Assembly (NCBI GenBank): GCA_014529385.2
Contig: CM043971.1
Span: 93,340,840 to 93,404,839, forward strand
Length of the DNA: 64,000 bases
Source of the DNA: Adiantum capillus-veneris
Lineage: Eukaryota; Streptophyta; Polypodiopsida; Polypodiales; Pteridaceae
Reading direction: 5' to 3'
Part shown: positions 1-13,012 of the stretch, one piece after another
How positions within the stretch are numbered: position 1 is the stretch's first letter
Layout of the letters: every line of letters starts with the position of its first letter
Notes under the pieces: generated by a model
Told to the model about the DNA's origin: nothing
Seen by the model: only the letters and a program-made list of their open reading frames with translations
Database searches by the model: none
Position numbers and translations under genes: made by a program

Positions 1-3000
1 GGAACCAAACCCCCATGTAAAACCTATCATGGTCACTCCAAGTGGTAATAAAGAATAACCTTTAAGATGTAGCCTTATAGGTTGGACAAGTGGTGGACCT
101 TAACACGCGCATATTCTTAATATAATGACATAGAGTGGAAAAGTGGTGAATCTTGAGACCAAACCACTCAGGCTACTACCAATAATAGCTTGGACAAGTG
201 TTGGACCTTGAATGTAAACCCCTCATCTACGACATATCGTGGGTTAAATGTTTTTCGATGGAGCCTAGCATCTTGGAGACATGGTGCACCTTGATTCTCC
301 TCATGTTTCAATGAGCCTACCTTGGACAAATGGTGGAGCATCCTTCTCTCCATGTTTCAATGGACCCTAGCTTAGACAATGGTGGACCTTTGCTTCTCTC
401 TATGTTTCAATAGAGTTAGCTTGGACAAGTTGGACCTTGTAACCAAATAACCCCCATTAAAACCTTTCATGGTCACTCCAAGGTGAGAAAGAATAACCAT
501 TAAGATATAGTCTTATAGGTTGGACAAGTGGTGGACCTTAACACCCAAATATTTTTAATATAATGACAGAGAGTGGAAAAGTGGTGAATCTTGAGAGCAA
601 ACCACTCATGCTACTAGCGATAATAGGTTGGACAAATTGTTGATCTTGAATGTAAACTCCCCATGTACAAAATAACGTGGTTTAAGGTATTTCGATGGAG
701 GCTAGCATCTTGGAGATATGGTGCAGCTTGCTTCTCTTCATGTTTCAATGGAGTCTATCTTGGACAAATGGTGGAGCATCCTTCTCTCCATGTTTCAATA
801 GACCCTAGCTTAGACAAGTGGTGGACCTTTGCTTCTCTCTATGTTTCAATAGAGTTAGCTTGGACAAGTGGTGGACCTTGGAACCAACCCCCATGTAAAA
901 CCTTTCATGGTCACTCCAAGTGGTCAGAAAGAATAACCATTAAGATATAGTCTTATAGGTTGGACAAGTGGTGGACCTTAATACCCAAATATTCTTAATA
1001 TAATGACACAGAGTGAAAAAGTGGTGAATCTTGAGACCAAACCCCTCATGCTACTAGCGTTAATAGGTTGGACAACTGGTGGACCTTGAATGTAAACCTT
1101 CCATGTTTCAATAGAGTTAGCTTCGACAAATGGTGGAGCATCCTTCTCTCCATGTTTCAATGGAGCCTAGCTTGGACAAGTGGTGGACCTTTGCTTCTCT
1201 CTATGAGAAGAATAAAGTTAGCTTGGATAAGTGGTGGACCTTGGAACCAAACCCCTATGTAAAACATATCATGGACATTTCAAGTGGTGAGAAAGAATAC
1301 CCTTAAGATATAACCTTATAGGTTGGACAAGTGGTCGACCTTAACACCTAGATCTTCTTTATATAATGACATAGAGTGGAAAAGTGGTGAATCTTGAGAC
1401 CAAACCACTCATGCTACTAGGATAATAGCTTGGAAAAGTGACTGACCTTGACGTTAAACCCCACATGTAAACAATATCGTGGGTTTAAGGTATTTCAATG
1501 GATCCTAGAATCTTGGAGACATGGTGCAACTTGCTTCTTTTCATGTTTCAATGAAGCCTATCTTCCACCAATGGGGATCATCCTTCTCTAAATGTCTCAG
1601 TGGAGCCTAGCTTGGACAAGTGGTGGACCTTTGCTTCTCTCTATGTTTCCATAGAGTTAGCTTGGACAAGTGGTGACCTTGAAACCAAACCCCCATGTAA
1701 AACATATCATGGTCATTCCAAGTGGTGAGAAATAATACCCTTTAAGATCTAGCCTTATAGGTTGGACAAGTGGTCGACCTTAAAACCTAGATCTTCATAA
1801 TATAACGACATAGAGTGGAAAAGTGGTAAATCTTGAGACCAAACCACTCATGCTACTAGAATAATAGCTTGGACAAGTGGTGGACCTTGAATGTAAACCC
1901 CCATGTACGAAATATCATGGGTTTAAGGTATTTCAATGGAGCCTAGCATCTTGGAGACATGGTGCAGATTGCTTCTCTTCATGTTTCAATGGAGCCTATC
2001 TTGGACAAATGGTGGAGCATCCTTCTCTCCATGTTTCAATGGAGCCTAGCTTGGACAAGTGGTGGACCTTTGCTTCTCTCTATGTTTCAATAGAGTTAGC
2101 TTGGACAAGTGGTGGGCCTTGGAACCAAACTCCCATGTAAAACCTATCTTGGTAACTCCAAGTGGTGAGAAAGAATAAAGTTTAAGATATAGCCTTATAG
2201 GTTGGACAAGTGGTGGACCTTAGCACCCAGATATTCTTAATAGAATGACATAGAGTGGAAAAATGGTGAATCTTGAGACCAAACCACTCATGCTACTAGA
2301 GATAATAGGTTGGACAAGTGGTGGACCTTGAATGTAAACCCCCCATGTACAAAATATCATGGGTTTGAGGTATTTCAATGGAGCCTAGCATCTTGGAGAC
2401 ATGGTGTAGCTTGCTTCTCTTCATGTTTCAATGGAGCGTATCTTGGACAAATGGTGGAGCATCCTTCTCTCCATGTTTCAATGGACCCTAGCTTGGACAA
2501 GTGGTGGACCTTTGATTCTCTCTATGTTTCAATAGAGTTAGCTTGGACAAGTGGTGGACCTTGAAACAAAACCCCCATGTAAAACCTATGCTGGTCACTC
2601 CAAGTGGTGAGAAAGAATAACCCTTAAGATATAGCCTTATAGGTTGGACAAGTGGTGGACCTTAACACCCAAATATTCTTAATATAATGACATAGAGTGA
2701 AAAAGTGGTGAATCTTGAGACCAAACCACTCATGCTACTAGCGTTAATAGGTTGGACAAGTGGTGGACCTTGAATGTAAACCCCCCATGTTTCAATAGAG
2801 TTAGCTTCGACAAATGGTAGAGGATCCTTCTCTCCATGTTTCAATGGAGCCTAGCTTGGACAAGTGGTGGACCTTTGTTTCTCTCTATGTTTCAATAGAG
2901 TTAGCTTGGACAAGTGGTGGACCTTGGAGCCAAACCCCCATGTAAAACATATCATGGACATTTCAAGTGGTGAAAAGAATACCCTTTAAGATATACCCTT

Positions 3001-4390
3001 ATAGGTTGGACAAGTGGTCGACCTTAACACCCAGATCTTCTTAACGTAATGACATAGAGTGGAAAAGTGGTGAATCTTGAGACCAAACCACTCATGCTAC
3101 TAGAGATAATAGGTTGGACAAGTGGTGGACCTTGAATGTAAACTCCCCATGTACAAAATATCGTGGGTTTAAGGTATTTCAATGGATCTTAGCATCTTGG
3201 AGACATGGTGCAGCTTGCTTCTCTTCATGTTTCAATGGAGCCTATCTTGGACAAATGGTGGAGCATCCTTCTCTCCATGTTTCAATGGACCCTAGCTTAG
3301 ACAAGTGGTGGACCTTTGCTTCTCTCTATGTTTCAATAGAGTTAGCTTGGACAAGTGGTGGAACTTGGAACCAAACCCCCATGTAAAACCTATCATGGTC
3401 ATTCCAAGTGGTGAGAAAGAATACCCTTTAAGATATAGCCTTATAGGTTGGACAAGTGGTGGACCTTAACACCCAGATCTTCTTAATATAATGACATAGA
3501 GTGGAAAAGTGGTGAATCTTGACATCAAACCACTCATGCTACTAGTGATAATAGGTTGGACAAGTGGTGGACCTTGAATGTAAACCCCCCATGTACGAAA
3601 TATCATGGGTTTAAGATATTTCAATGGAGCCTAGCATTTTGGAGACATGGTGCAGCTTGCTTCTCTTCATGTTTCAATCAAAACCTGGCTTGGACAAATG
3701 GTGGAGCATCCTTCTCTCCATGTTTCAATGGAGCCTAGCTTGGACAAGTGGTGGACCTTTGATTCTCTCTATGTTTCAATAGAGTTAGCTTGGACAAGTG
3801 GTGGACCTTGGAACCATACCCCTATGTAAAACCCATCATGTGCATTCCAAGTGGTGGTAAATAATACCATTTAAGATATAGCCTTATAGGTTGGACAAGT
3901 GGTGGACCTTAACACCCAGATCTTCTTAATATAATGACATAGAGTGGAAAAGTGGTGAATCTTGAGACCAAACCACTCATGCTACTAGGGATAATAGGTT
4001 GGACAAGTGGTGGACCTTGAATTTAAACCCCACATATACAAAATATCATGGGTTTAAGGTATTTCAATGGAGCCTAGCATCTCAAAGACATGGTGCATCT
4101 TGCTTCTCTTCATGTTTCAATGGAGCCTATTTTGGACAAATGGTGGAGCATCCTTCTCTCCATGTTTCAATGGACCCTAGATTGGACAAGTGGTGGACCT
4201 TTGCTTCTCTCTATGTTTCAATATAGTTAGCCTATATTAGACAATTAGTAGACCTCGAATCTCTCCATGTTGTCTAGAGCTGAGCTTGGACAAGTGGTGG
4301 ACCTTACTTCTCCCTTCCCTTAGTTTACTAGCTTAAATGATCACTATGTATACTTGCTTAGATCTAGCTTGAACAAGTGGTGGAACTTGT
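1..4390 (+). repeat. Satellite array, plus orientation, higher-order organised
   Basis: The array is built from diverged monomers of about 50-75 bp that share the core TTGGACAAGTGGTGGACCTTG and often carry ATGTTTCAATGGAGCCTAGC. Seven or so monomers make a unit of about 440 bp. Taking the anchor CTTATAGGTTGGACAAG, copies lie at 81, 519, 959, 1322, 1761, 2201, 2643, 3005, 3447 and 3890, giving spacings of 438, 440, 363, 439, 440, 442, 362, 442 and 443. The short 362-bp units recur every fourth unit, so a higher-order period of about 1,683 bp is visible. The left end is outside the window. The right edge (4230-4390) has a distinct sequence that recurs, inverted, at 13,013-13,150 and 18,755-18,930. 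The many short ORFs here (WTSGGP-type peptides) come from the repeat period and are not genes. Confidence 0.95.
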
Positions 4391-4463
4391 ATTCACACAA
4401 ACTTAATCCATTACAAAAAAGTATATGTTAAAATAACATTTGGTTTTTTTTGTTTCAGGAAAG

Positions 4464-7102
4464 ATGGCTCCAAAAAAACAGGTTGCAAGGGTTGCTGTCT
4501 CAGTTGACTATACTTGCAATGATCTTAGGAAATGGTATTTGGACATACATGGTATAGAGGGTGCACAATTTCATTGCATCTATAATAAAAAAGGAGAATG
4601 ACAGCTTGTTTGAAGATGTTGGACAAGTTGTGGAAGCATCTGTCTCTGTAGTTGATAGTCATCCAGAGGTGGAATGCATTGACATTCTAGTTCCAATGAA
4701 TCTAGAATTTCAACTATCTCCAGGAGCATATGCATTGGAGCGCATGTCTAGAAACAAAGAAGAGACAATGTTTTCTCGAGGATGGAAGTTTGCAGAATCA
4801 AATCCAAATATCACAGCAGATCAACTTCAAAGCTCCATCATTGCCACACTACAACGAAAAAAGGTGAAAGCTTCACGACCACCATCCACAAAGAAGCAAG
4901 CAAAAGTGCAGAAAGTAGAAGCTAAGCGAACTAGTTCCATTTTGGATGTAGACAAGGCATCTTTGGCATCCTCATCAACAGAGGGTTCAATGTCAAAGAT
5001 GAGAATTGTGGATCCAGATGTTTTAGAAGCTGAGGCCATGAAAGGACAAGAAAAAGATACAGGTGGAATGAATAAGTACATAAATTATTTTCCTTTCCAA
5101 TATAGGGAATTTGATATCCCTATTCAAAATTGTTGGCTTGCTCCTGATCACTATAATGCACGTATTATGGATAAAAAACACGCTGAAAGTGTGTTATTTG
5201 GATTTTCACGGAGTACGACCAAGCCTGCAGCATGTGCATATTTGATGCCTGTTCGAAATGCAAAATCAAAGAAGGGGACTCCTTTGGCAGTAGAAGAGGT
5301 AGAGGAGCAAAAAATTAAAGATTATCATTATTGGATTCTTGATGGGCAGCATTCAATCTATGCTGCAAAAGTTTTGCTTCACAATGAACAAAACAACAAA
5401 GAGATCTTTGAAAGACTGATTAGCGTGTATAAATTTAGAAAGGCTCGCATTGTTGTGAATGCTCCTCCATTTGTTGCAACTGCTATATCTGCCATTGCAA
5501 ATGAGGAGGCTCAGGCATTGTATGTCAAGCAACCTTACAGCCAAATATTGAGACATTTACGGAGTCAATGGATCTTCTCAGGACGACCACCAAAGGCAGC
5601 AAGTGGAATTGCAGAGGGACATGCATCTCGTGCCGGATGGGATGTAAGTTATTTTCTTTGTCTTTTTGATAGTGTTTAATTAACAAATCTTGCTCAATAG
5701 TTTAATTATTTCTCTATTTCTTTTTCTTTTCTTCGATTGGCAAGAATGAGTGCAGCAGCAAGTTGGATTGCTAAACAGGCACACATGGTCACGTACTCTG
5801 ATTTATTTATGATTGCTGGATAAAATCATTGAAAATCTAGAAGAGGAGAATAAGAAACCCCCAACAACTGTATTTAGATACCTTTGTGGCCTTGAGGAAT
5901 CAGAGGTAAAGACTATTCAAGAAGAGATTAGAGATGAGAAGATTTTACTGTCAAAGAGTGCAAAGGATGGTGATGCAACTGACATGTATGATCGAATCAA
6001 GCAGTTGAAGCAAGACAAATTGATTCAAGATGCACTTCTTGAAGGCTTCAACAATTTGAATGAGTCTTCACCATGTAAAGACTGGGAGGAGGTGGTCAAA
6101 ATGTATAACATCAATGATGTTGTTTATAAAACAATTTTAATGCTATGCGAGGAATGGATCAGATCTAGTTTGACGCGTGGAACAAAGAAAATGGCTTTTC
6201 CAGATGGAGCAATAAAATACATGCAATGGGCAATTCACCTTCAAAAGGAGAAAACTGAGCCTAGAGATTTGCCATGGTCAATCTATGTGGTGAGCCTACA
6301 AATGGAAGGCAATCTCTACTTGATGCGCCACTTCAATAATAAAGTGCCTATTGGCTTATGTGTTTTAGATATGACAAAAAACGTTGGAGGCAATTTGAAG
6401 TGGAGTGAGGAGACATTTAACAATGCTTTGGATGGGATCTTGGCTATTGCTGGAGGGTCAACAGATCCTGGATTTGTCTTTCTTGCATTTGTGGATTTCA
6501 CTAACTTCACAAAATTGCAATGTGCCTTTCACGCCATGGGAGATAATCTGAGCTACCATTGTTGTGGTGCATTGCATCACTTTCCATCAGCTCCTTGCAA
6601 AGGAGCAATTCAATTCCTAACAGTTATTGCCTTCTTGGGACAAGGCAATGCATTTGAAGACCTGAGAAGAAGATCAGAGGAACATCCCATGCCAATTGAT
6701 TGTTCTCTTCTTCAAGTAGCAGATAACGATATGTCAGATTTGCAATATTTGGAGGCCAAAAAAAGAGCTTTGGTCAAGCACTACATTCGTACATATTGTT
6801 TTGAAGACCGCAAGCTTGTTGATGTTTTTGGTGATGGCTCCTTGGTTGCACAAGAAGGAATACAACAGAAAAAGAAGTTATCTGCTTAATTGATAGTGTG
6901 GAGGAGGCAAAAAGCATGGAGACCATGCTGCTAGACTTTGTTAAGTCTCATGAAGATATAGAAAAATGGGCTGGACTTCAACAATCCACTTCGCAATCAG
7001 GCGACATTGTGCCTGTTACAGAGGAGTGCTCTCCACAAAGAGAAGAAGAACAACAACAACAACATCCTCTGTCAATGGAGGACTTTTTGGAAATGGAGAC
7101 AC
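4464..7102 (+). CDS. ParB/DGQHR-like domain protein, spliced and frameshifted (5' part of a fusion with a SET domain)
   Basis: A 3' splice site (tttgtttcag) ends at 4458, and ATGGCT at 4464 in good context is the likely start, placing the satellite array in or before a 5'-leader intron. Reading shifts frame near the A-run at 4587-4592, then stays open to GAT|GTAAGT at 5643/5644. The next exon starts near 5745 and runs to a GTATGT donor at 7103. The region around 5329-5360 reads YHYWILDGQHSIYAA, matching the core signature of the ParB/sulfiredoxin fold and of DGQHR proteins; upstream is the usual region with a proline-rich entry and a basic segment. The 358-residue second half (5813-6889) has no domain I recognise; it ends in a Gln-rich acidic tail (7040-7100). 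Frames also break near 5751, 5812 and 6887. The function cannot be read from sequence; the ParB-like fold includes nucleotide-binding and nuclease proteins. The domain call is moderately sure, intactness is doubtful. Confidence 0.6.
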
Positions 7103-9692
7103 GTATGTTTTGAGTTTCTTGTGCATGTTAGTGTTTCTTGTTACTGATTTGATACTCTTAATGTTAGATTTTGCTTTATATAGTATTGATTGAGTTTGTA
7201 TTTTTTATCTCAAGCATTCAAGGTTTGAATGTAAATAGTAAATTACTTGAGTTTTTGAATGGTGGATCTGTAGACTAAAACTATAACATTTAATACTCAC
7301 AAAGACTTAATTACTTAAGAGCTTGAACTCAATAAGTTTTGGACCTTTTATCAATACCCCCTTGATATGATACATTAGATCGTAGCATGGTTAAATGGTG
7401 ATGCTTCATAAATTGAACCTAGCTTAGACAGGTGCTGGAGCCTAAATTTAAACTAACCTTGCTAGAAGGGAGCTTATGTTTGGACTTTGAGAACTAGCAT
7501 AAGTAATCAATTAGAGCATAGATTAGACATGTGGTGGTGGCCGGCCTTAGAGACCAAAATCTTAATGAGCTTGGAAAGGTATTTAAGTACTGCAATTTAC
7601 TTAGTTTTAGTACTCATTAAATGCATAGCTTGACAAAAGGTGGACCTTACATGGATCCTAATTTCAAGAGGTGTGGTAGACCTTCAAAACAAGCTCATAT
7701 AGCTTGGACATGTGGTAGACCTTGCATGAAGACTAGTTTAGACAAGTGTGGTACACCTTGTAACCAACACCCATTTGTTATATTAGCTTGGACAAGTGGT
7801 GGACCTTGCTTTTATGTTTCAATGGAGCATATTTTGGACAGGTGGTAGACCTTGTTTCTCTCCATGCTTCAATGGAGAGAAACTTTAGCTTGGACAAGTG
7901 GTGGACCTTGTTTTTATGTTTTAAAGGAGCATATTTCGGACAAGTGGTAGACATTTTTTCTCTCCATGGTTCAATGGAACCCACCTTAGACAAGTGAAGT
8001 ACCTTGAAACCAAACCCCCATAATACAACCTACTAAATAGGTTGGAAAATTGGTGGGATATGAAACCATCCATGATAGAGCATAGTATAGGTGAAAACGT
8101 AGTGGTCCTTATATCAATTACCCATGCATAGCTTGGACAAGTGGTGGACCTTGATTCTCTCTATGTTTCAATGGATCCTATCTTGGACTAGAGATATATC
8201 TTACTTAGTTCCATGCTTCAATGGATTGTAGCTTGGATAAGGAGTGGAACTTCAAACAAAACTCCACAGCATAGCATATATTAACAATTCATGGGTTTTA
8301 TAGAGATTGTCTTGCCTATTTTGGAGAGTTGGTACACCTTTATTCTCCATTCTTCAATGGATCTGAGGTTGGACAAGCGGAGCTGGAGAAGTGGTCAACC
8401 TTAAAATGAAACCTCCCATGCTACAACCCATCATAGATCGTATATGTAGTGGACCTTGAAACTCTTTTATGTCCCTAGCTTAGAGAAGCATTGCACTCTT
8501 GATTATCTCCATACATGAAGGCAAGGTTGGACAAGTGGTGGACCTTCAAACCAGAATCTCTATGCAATAATAGGCAAGTGGTGGAGCTTGTTTTCTCCAT
8601 GTTCCAATGGAGCCTAGCTTAGACAAACAATGGAGCTTGCTTCTCTCCATGTTTCAATGGATCCTAGCTTAGAAAAGTGGTGGAGCTTTGCTTCTCTCCA
8701 TGTTCCAATGGACCATAGCTTAGACAAGTGGTAGACCTTGAAAAACACCCCCGTATACAACATATTATGGGGTTTTCATGTTTCAATGGCTCCTAGCTTG
8801 GACAAATGGTAGAGCTTGCTTCTCTTTATGTTTCAATGGATCCAATCTTAGCCAAGTGGTGGACCTTGAAACAAGAATCCCCCCCCCCATGTACAACGTA
8901 TTATGGGTTTTGAAAGCACTGGGAGAAAATAATAGCTTTGATAAGTGGTGGACCTTGCTTCTCTCCATGCTTCAATGGAGCCGAGGTTGGACACATGTTG
9001 GAGAGAAGATGGTTGCCCATGAAATAAGACCATGCATGCTATAATCAATCATATGTTGTACACATGGTGGACCTTGCAATTGTTTTATATGCCTAACTTG
9101 GACAAGTGGAGGACCTTGATTACCTCCAGATATCAACAACAAGCCAAGTTTGGACAAGTGTAGTACCACCAAACCAGAATCTATATGCTACAATAGAGTA
9201 TAGGTAGGACACGCGATGAACCTTGATATCAAACCATCCATGCTACTAGAGATGATAGGTTTCACATGTGGTGGAACCTTGTATCAATGTTCTATGTGTA
9301 GTTTTTGACTAGTGATAGACCTTGAAACTAATCCCTCTAGGCTACAAGAAAAAAGAGATGGATGAGGAGGCTAGACTACTTTTGTTGCATCAATGCATCC
9401 CATGTTACCACATATACTATAGGGTTCTTGGATAAGTGTTGGATCTTGTGTCAATGCTCCATGTCTAGCTTGGACAAGTGGTGGACCTTGGTTCTCTCTA
9501 TGCTTCAAATGGGCAATAGATTGGAGACACAATGGCCTTTTTTTCCAATGATTTTATTTTTGGAAACCTTGGAGGCACCATGTAAGAGGCACTCTAAGTC
9601 TTCCATACAATGGACCTATTGGACTATAAAATAATGATATCTTTCTTTGATATTGTCATTATTTTATGCATAATATTTTCTTCTTTTTGCAG
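7103..9692 (+). other. Intron of the ParB-like/SET locus (2,590 bp) filled with satellite relics
   Basis: The donor is ACAC|GTATGT at 7103 and the acceptor TTCTTTTTGCAG ends at 9692. Phase is preserved: the upstream exon ends after the first base of a codon, and joining it to 9693 gives an open frame. The interior holds no gene that I can support. Confidence 0.6.
7380..9510 (+). repeat. Decayed satellite monomers, plus orientation, inside the intron
   Basis: Copies of TTGGACAAGTGGTGGACCTTG with various changes occur for example at 7790, 7890, 8130, 8520, 8730, 8800, 8940, 9070 and 9470, together with CTCCATGTTTCAATGGA segments. Spacing is irregular and there is no 440-bp period, so this is an old or scattered version of the satellite at 1-4390. 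Confidence 0.85.
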
Positions 9693-10248
9693 ACACAAAG
9701 GAGTTAAGTGATATAAAAACTAGATGTATTTCACACTATGATTGGCATGAAGATCCTTTTGGACACCAACTTTTCCTATTCCCAAAGATGTAATTTTCCA
9801 TATTAACGGTGTGGATTTTGAAGTGCGACTTTCATGTATTGAAGGAGCTGGTTATGGGCTATTTGTGCATACTACCCTGGAAAGTGGTTTGACTATTCTA
9901 AACTATGGAGGGCATAAGTATAGATTTCAAGACTGGAAAAAGATATGCAAAATATTTCCAAGAGCTTATAAATATTCTCTTCTAGAGGATCCAAACATAG
10001 AAGAAGAGGAAGATCAATCATACATTATTGGTTGTGTAGAAGAAGGAAACGTGTCGGGCTATATAAATAGTTCTCACAGTACAAATGTCTGTCCCAACGT
10101 ACGCTATACATTTGATCCAAATTTTCCACCTTGGCATAAATGCACCTCTTCACACATCAAGTCAGAAGAATATGGCCATGTATGCATTGAGACTATTTGT
10201 CAAGTTGAAGCAGGAGAAGAGTTGTTTGCTGACTATAACTTTACTTGA
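9693..10248 (+). CDS. SET-domain exon (putative lysine methyltransferase module)
   Basis: The exon follows a clear acceptor (tttttgcag, 9692) and continues the frame of the ParB-like exon ending at 7102. A one-base shift near 9785 separates the first 30 codons from the SET frame (continuing to TGA at 10,246-10,248). SET hallmarks are GYGLF (9850-9864) for the N-terminal cofactor loop, INSSHSTNVCPN (about 10,060-10,095) where most SET proteins have N-H-S-C-x-P-N, and GEELFADYNF near the end with the conserved Tyr. The His of NHSC is replaced by Ser, so catalytic competence is uncertain. The stop directly after DYNFT gives a protein without a post-SET zinc site. SET proteins methylate lysines on histones or other proteins; the substrate here is unknown. 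It could be a separate gene, but the matching splice phase favours a fusion. Confidence 0.65.
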
Positions 10249-10890
10249 CATTGTAAAGTATTGTACATGGATGGAAATCTCAAGTACATGCATCATTTTC
10301 ATTTTTCATGGATGAAATCTCAAGTGAATATAACATTTGATTATTGTTTAGTTTATGCTCAACGAGAATCTAGAGTGCTCTTATGCTTTGTGTGTTGTCT
10401 AACATATTTGACTACCTTGGCCATAGAATCTTGATTCTACTCTAGATTTGTGATAAATCTTACCAAAATTTAATCAATGTCTAGGTTGGACAAGTGGTGG
10501 GGCTTCAAACATTACTGTCTTAAACAAGTGGAGTTATCTTACTTGAATAAGTGGTGGCCTTTGAATCCAAATCTAAGCCAAATCTCTAATTATTTTCTTG
10601 TAGTCTAGGTTGGACATTTGGTGGACCTTGTATCCATGTTTCCTCAACAAGGGTGGCTTTTAGTTTTCACTTTAAGTACTCATCTTTAATAAAGTGTAGG
10701 ATGGAAAATGTTGAGTTAGTAGATTGTATTTTAGACAAGTGGTGTTTGGTGTACGAATGCTGAAAATGGTTGCAAGGATTCTAACAACGACTTTACCTTA
10801 AATAAATTTCTTACTAGGAGTTCTACATATAAATATGGTGAATAAAATTCTAGTGGTTTTGAGATACCATTTGTGTGTGTGTTTTCTTAG
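10249..10890 (+). other. Gene-poor stretch with scattered satellite monomers
   Basis: No coding region is supported. Relics of the satellite core occur at about 10,485, 10,540, 10,612 and 10,735. A pyrimidine-rich acceptor (gtgttttcttag) ends at 10,890, so part of this is probably an intron of the following HAD copy. Confidence 0.5.
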
Positions 10891-12287
10891 ATTCACAAAC
10901 TGGGATGGATAATGCTCCTATGGTTCAGTCAACAACTATAGAATCCATAGATTCTATGGTTTCTAAAGTGCCCAAGATGGATGATATTTCTATACTAGAG
11001 TCTAGTGTTGTGCAACTTGAGCAAGCTTCCAATAATGAGAACCAAGAAATCGATGCTTCAAAAATGCAACATACATCAAAAGAGACTGAAAAGTCCACTC
11101 ACGAGCTATTGCCAATTGGTACTACGTCATGTAGCGTAGATGTTGAGAAATCCATGCTTACAATTTTATTGGATTGGATTGTTAATTGTTGAAACGTTCC
11201 CCTCAACCATCCTCACACCACAACTCAGTGCAAATGGATTCAAAAATATATTATACTCAGGCCAGGTTGCATCCAATTCTTGAAGACTATTTAACAGAGG
11301 TTTAATGTTGCAATTTGGTCGACAGCTACTAGGAATAATGTGTATCAAATCCTTGCAGCACTAAACAACTTAGCTGAGGATACATTGCCTTTCTTTGCAA
11401 TTTGGTCGCAAGATGTTTGCTACACCGCTCAAACTCAAAAATTGTTTAGACCCGCAATCCAAACGTTGAGGCAATGTTCAAGCCTCTAGCCAAAATTGCC
11501 ATGGGGTTTGAATGTGATCCACAAAGAACAGTGCTTATTGATGACTCTCCTTACAAGGGATGTATTTCACCAGCAAACAATTGCATTTTTCCACCACAAT
11601 TTGATGCTGAGAAGTGGTTGACAATATGCTCTTGGAGGAGCTACTGCCATACTTGATTCAGCTTGATGAGAGAAGGGATGTGCGTGATTTAATTGCTTCT
11701 AATCGTTATGGACAACCTATAGTGACAAATGATAGTGAATACAAACAAATCATGGAGTATTGGAAGCAGAAAAATGATGTTTGGTCAGCTAAGGTGTTCT
11801 TTACAAGAAGAATACCACCTGCAAAAGGTGACAGAGATGAAACTATCATTGAAGATGCAAGTGACACAAGCCACCGCAATGAAATGAGAAGAGCCCAAAT
11901 ACAAGAGATCTTGGCAAAGGAGCGTACACCCATTGAAAGCATGAAGGCGTCACAATTGACCACTTTAGCTAGGCAATTGGGTTGTAACACAAAAGGAGTT
12001 TTGAAGGCAACCACAGCAAAGGCTTATATAAATAAGGTGAAAGCTGAGAACAATCTTCTAAGGCTGGATAGAAAGCAACCCTAAGGTACTAGTGACATGT
12101 CATATATTCTTGATACACATGCTTGAACACTCATGTGCATGGTATCTAACAAATCTTTCTTTTTATTCCTTCCTGCAGGATCTTACAAAGGATACTACTA
12201 GATGGAGCTCAATCAATAGAGATTTTGATATTTTTGCTCAAAATAATGAAGCAGTCACCTACATTTTTTGTTTATCAATTTCTTGAG
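10891..12287 (+). pseudogene. FCP1/NIF-like HAD phosphatase-family pseudogene
   Basis: A spliced beginning (10,891-11,190) reads a low-complexity acidic leader ending in LTILLDWIV, a damaged version of the HAD motif-I strand (usually LILDLNGLL in plant relatives). Further on, RPGCIQFLKTI is cut by TAA at 11,292-11,294, followed by FNVAIWSTATRNNV, then WSQDVCYT (the WSQ segment typical of plant FCP1-like HADs), a frame change near 11,460, and LIDDSPYKG (11,540-11,565), the motif-III DDSP signature. Another shift near 11,614 leads to a basic tail with a SAP-like look to 12,084. An intron-like gap and acceptor (ccttcctgcag) follow near 12,178, and a last short exon may end at about 12,287. With a stop, at least two frameshifts and a broken motif I, this copy is most likely dead. 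Confidence 0.65.
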
Positions 12288-13012
12288 AGACTTTCTTTTG
12301 TTTGTAATCATCAAATGAAATGAAAAGTATCCTTCTTATTAAGATTGTTGATCTTTTTCTTGTTCAAACCTTTCAATTGTGATTTATAGTTTTGTTAGCA
12401 TGAGATTGTGCTTTTTTAGTTTGAAAAAAACTGTCAAAGATCCAAGTCTTTTTGGCTTTACTTAAGTTATTAATTGTGAAAGATCCAAGTCTTTTTGCTT
12501 TACTTAAGTTATTGATTGCCTATGTAATAGTCCTTAAAACAATATCGGATGGCTTTCTTGCTCCCATGTCTCACATTGGTCTTTAGGTAAGACAAGTGGT
12601 GACCTTGAAAGTATGGTCTCATATCTCGATCAAGTGAAGAGACATAAAGCTTAAATATCACTACTATGTATCTAGTGTTAAACTCCATCGAGACAAAGAC
12701 TAGATAGCCAAATTGCAGTCGAGTTTAAGTGAAAAATCCATTTGAGCTAAGGTAAAACTTATAGTGCCTCATTTTTCTAGGATTCTACCCCATCAAGGAA
12801 GTTAGAATCTAGCACAAACCAATTAAGACTCTTTTGGAGCCTAGATAGAACAATTCGTGGAACTTATGAAACTTATTATTGAGTTAGAGTCTAGTTTAGA
12901 TAAGAAAAAGATCTTCAAACCAGCACTTGACTTTCTTACTATTCAATATTCAAAGTCCCTTGAGGCTAACAAATTACATACCCACTTGTAACCTAACTAA
13001 TGAGTAACTATA
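12288..13012. other. Noncoding stretch with a 43-bp tandem duplication
   Basis: I see no gene. The sequence AAAGATCCAAGTCTTTTT plus GGCTTTACTTAAGTTATT occurs twice in tandem at 12,437-12,478 and 12,479-12,520 with small differences. One isolated plus-strand satellite relic sits at about 12,590. Confidence 0.7.

Noticed and set aside
663-4226. Many overlapping ORFs with W-W-T and WTSGGP-type peptides in the left array, and similar ones at 13.2-16.9 kb
   Set aside because: They follow the satellite period, differ only by repeat divergence, lie in several frames and on both strands, and have no start or splice context.
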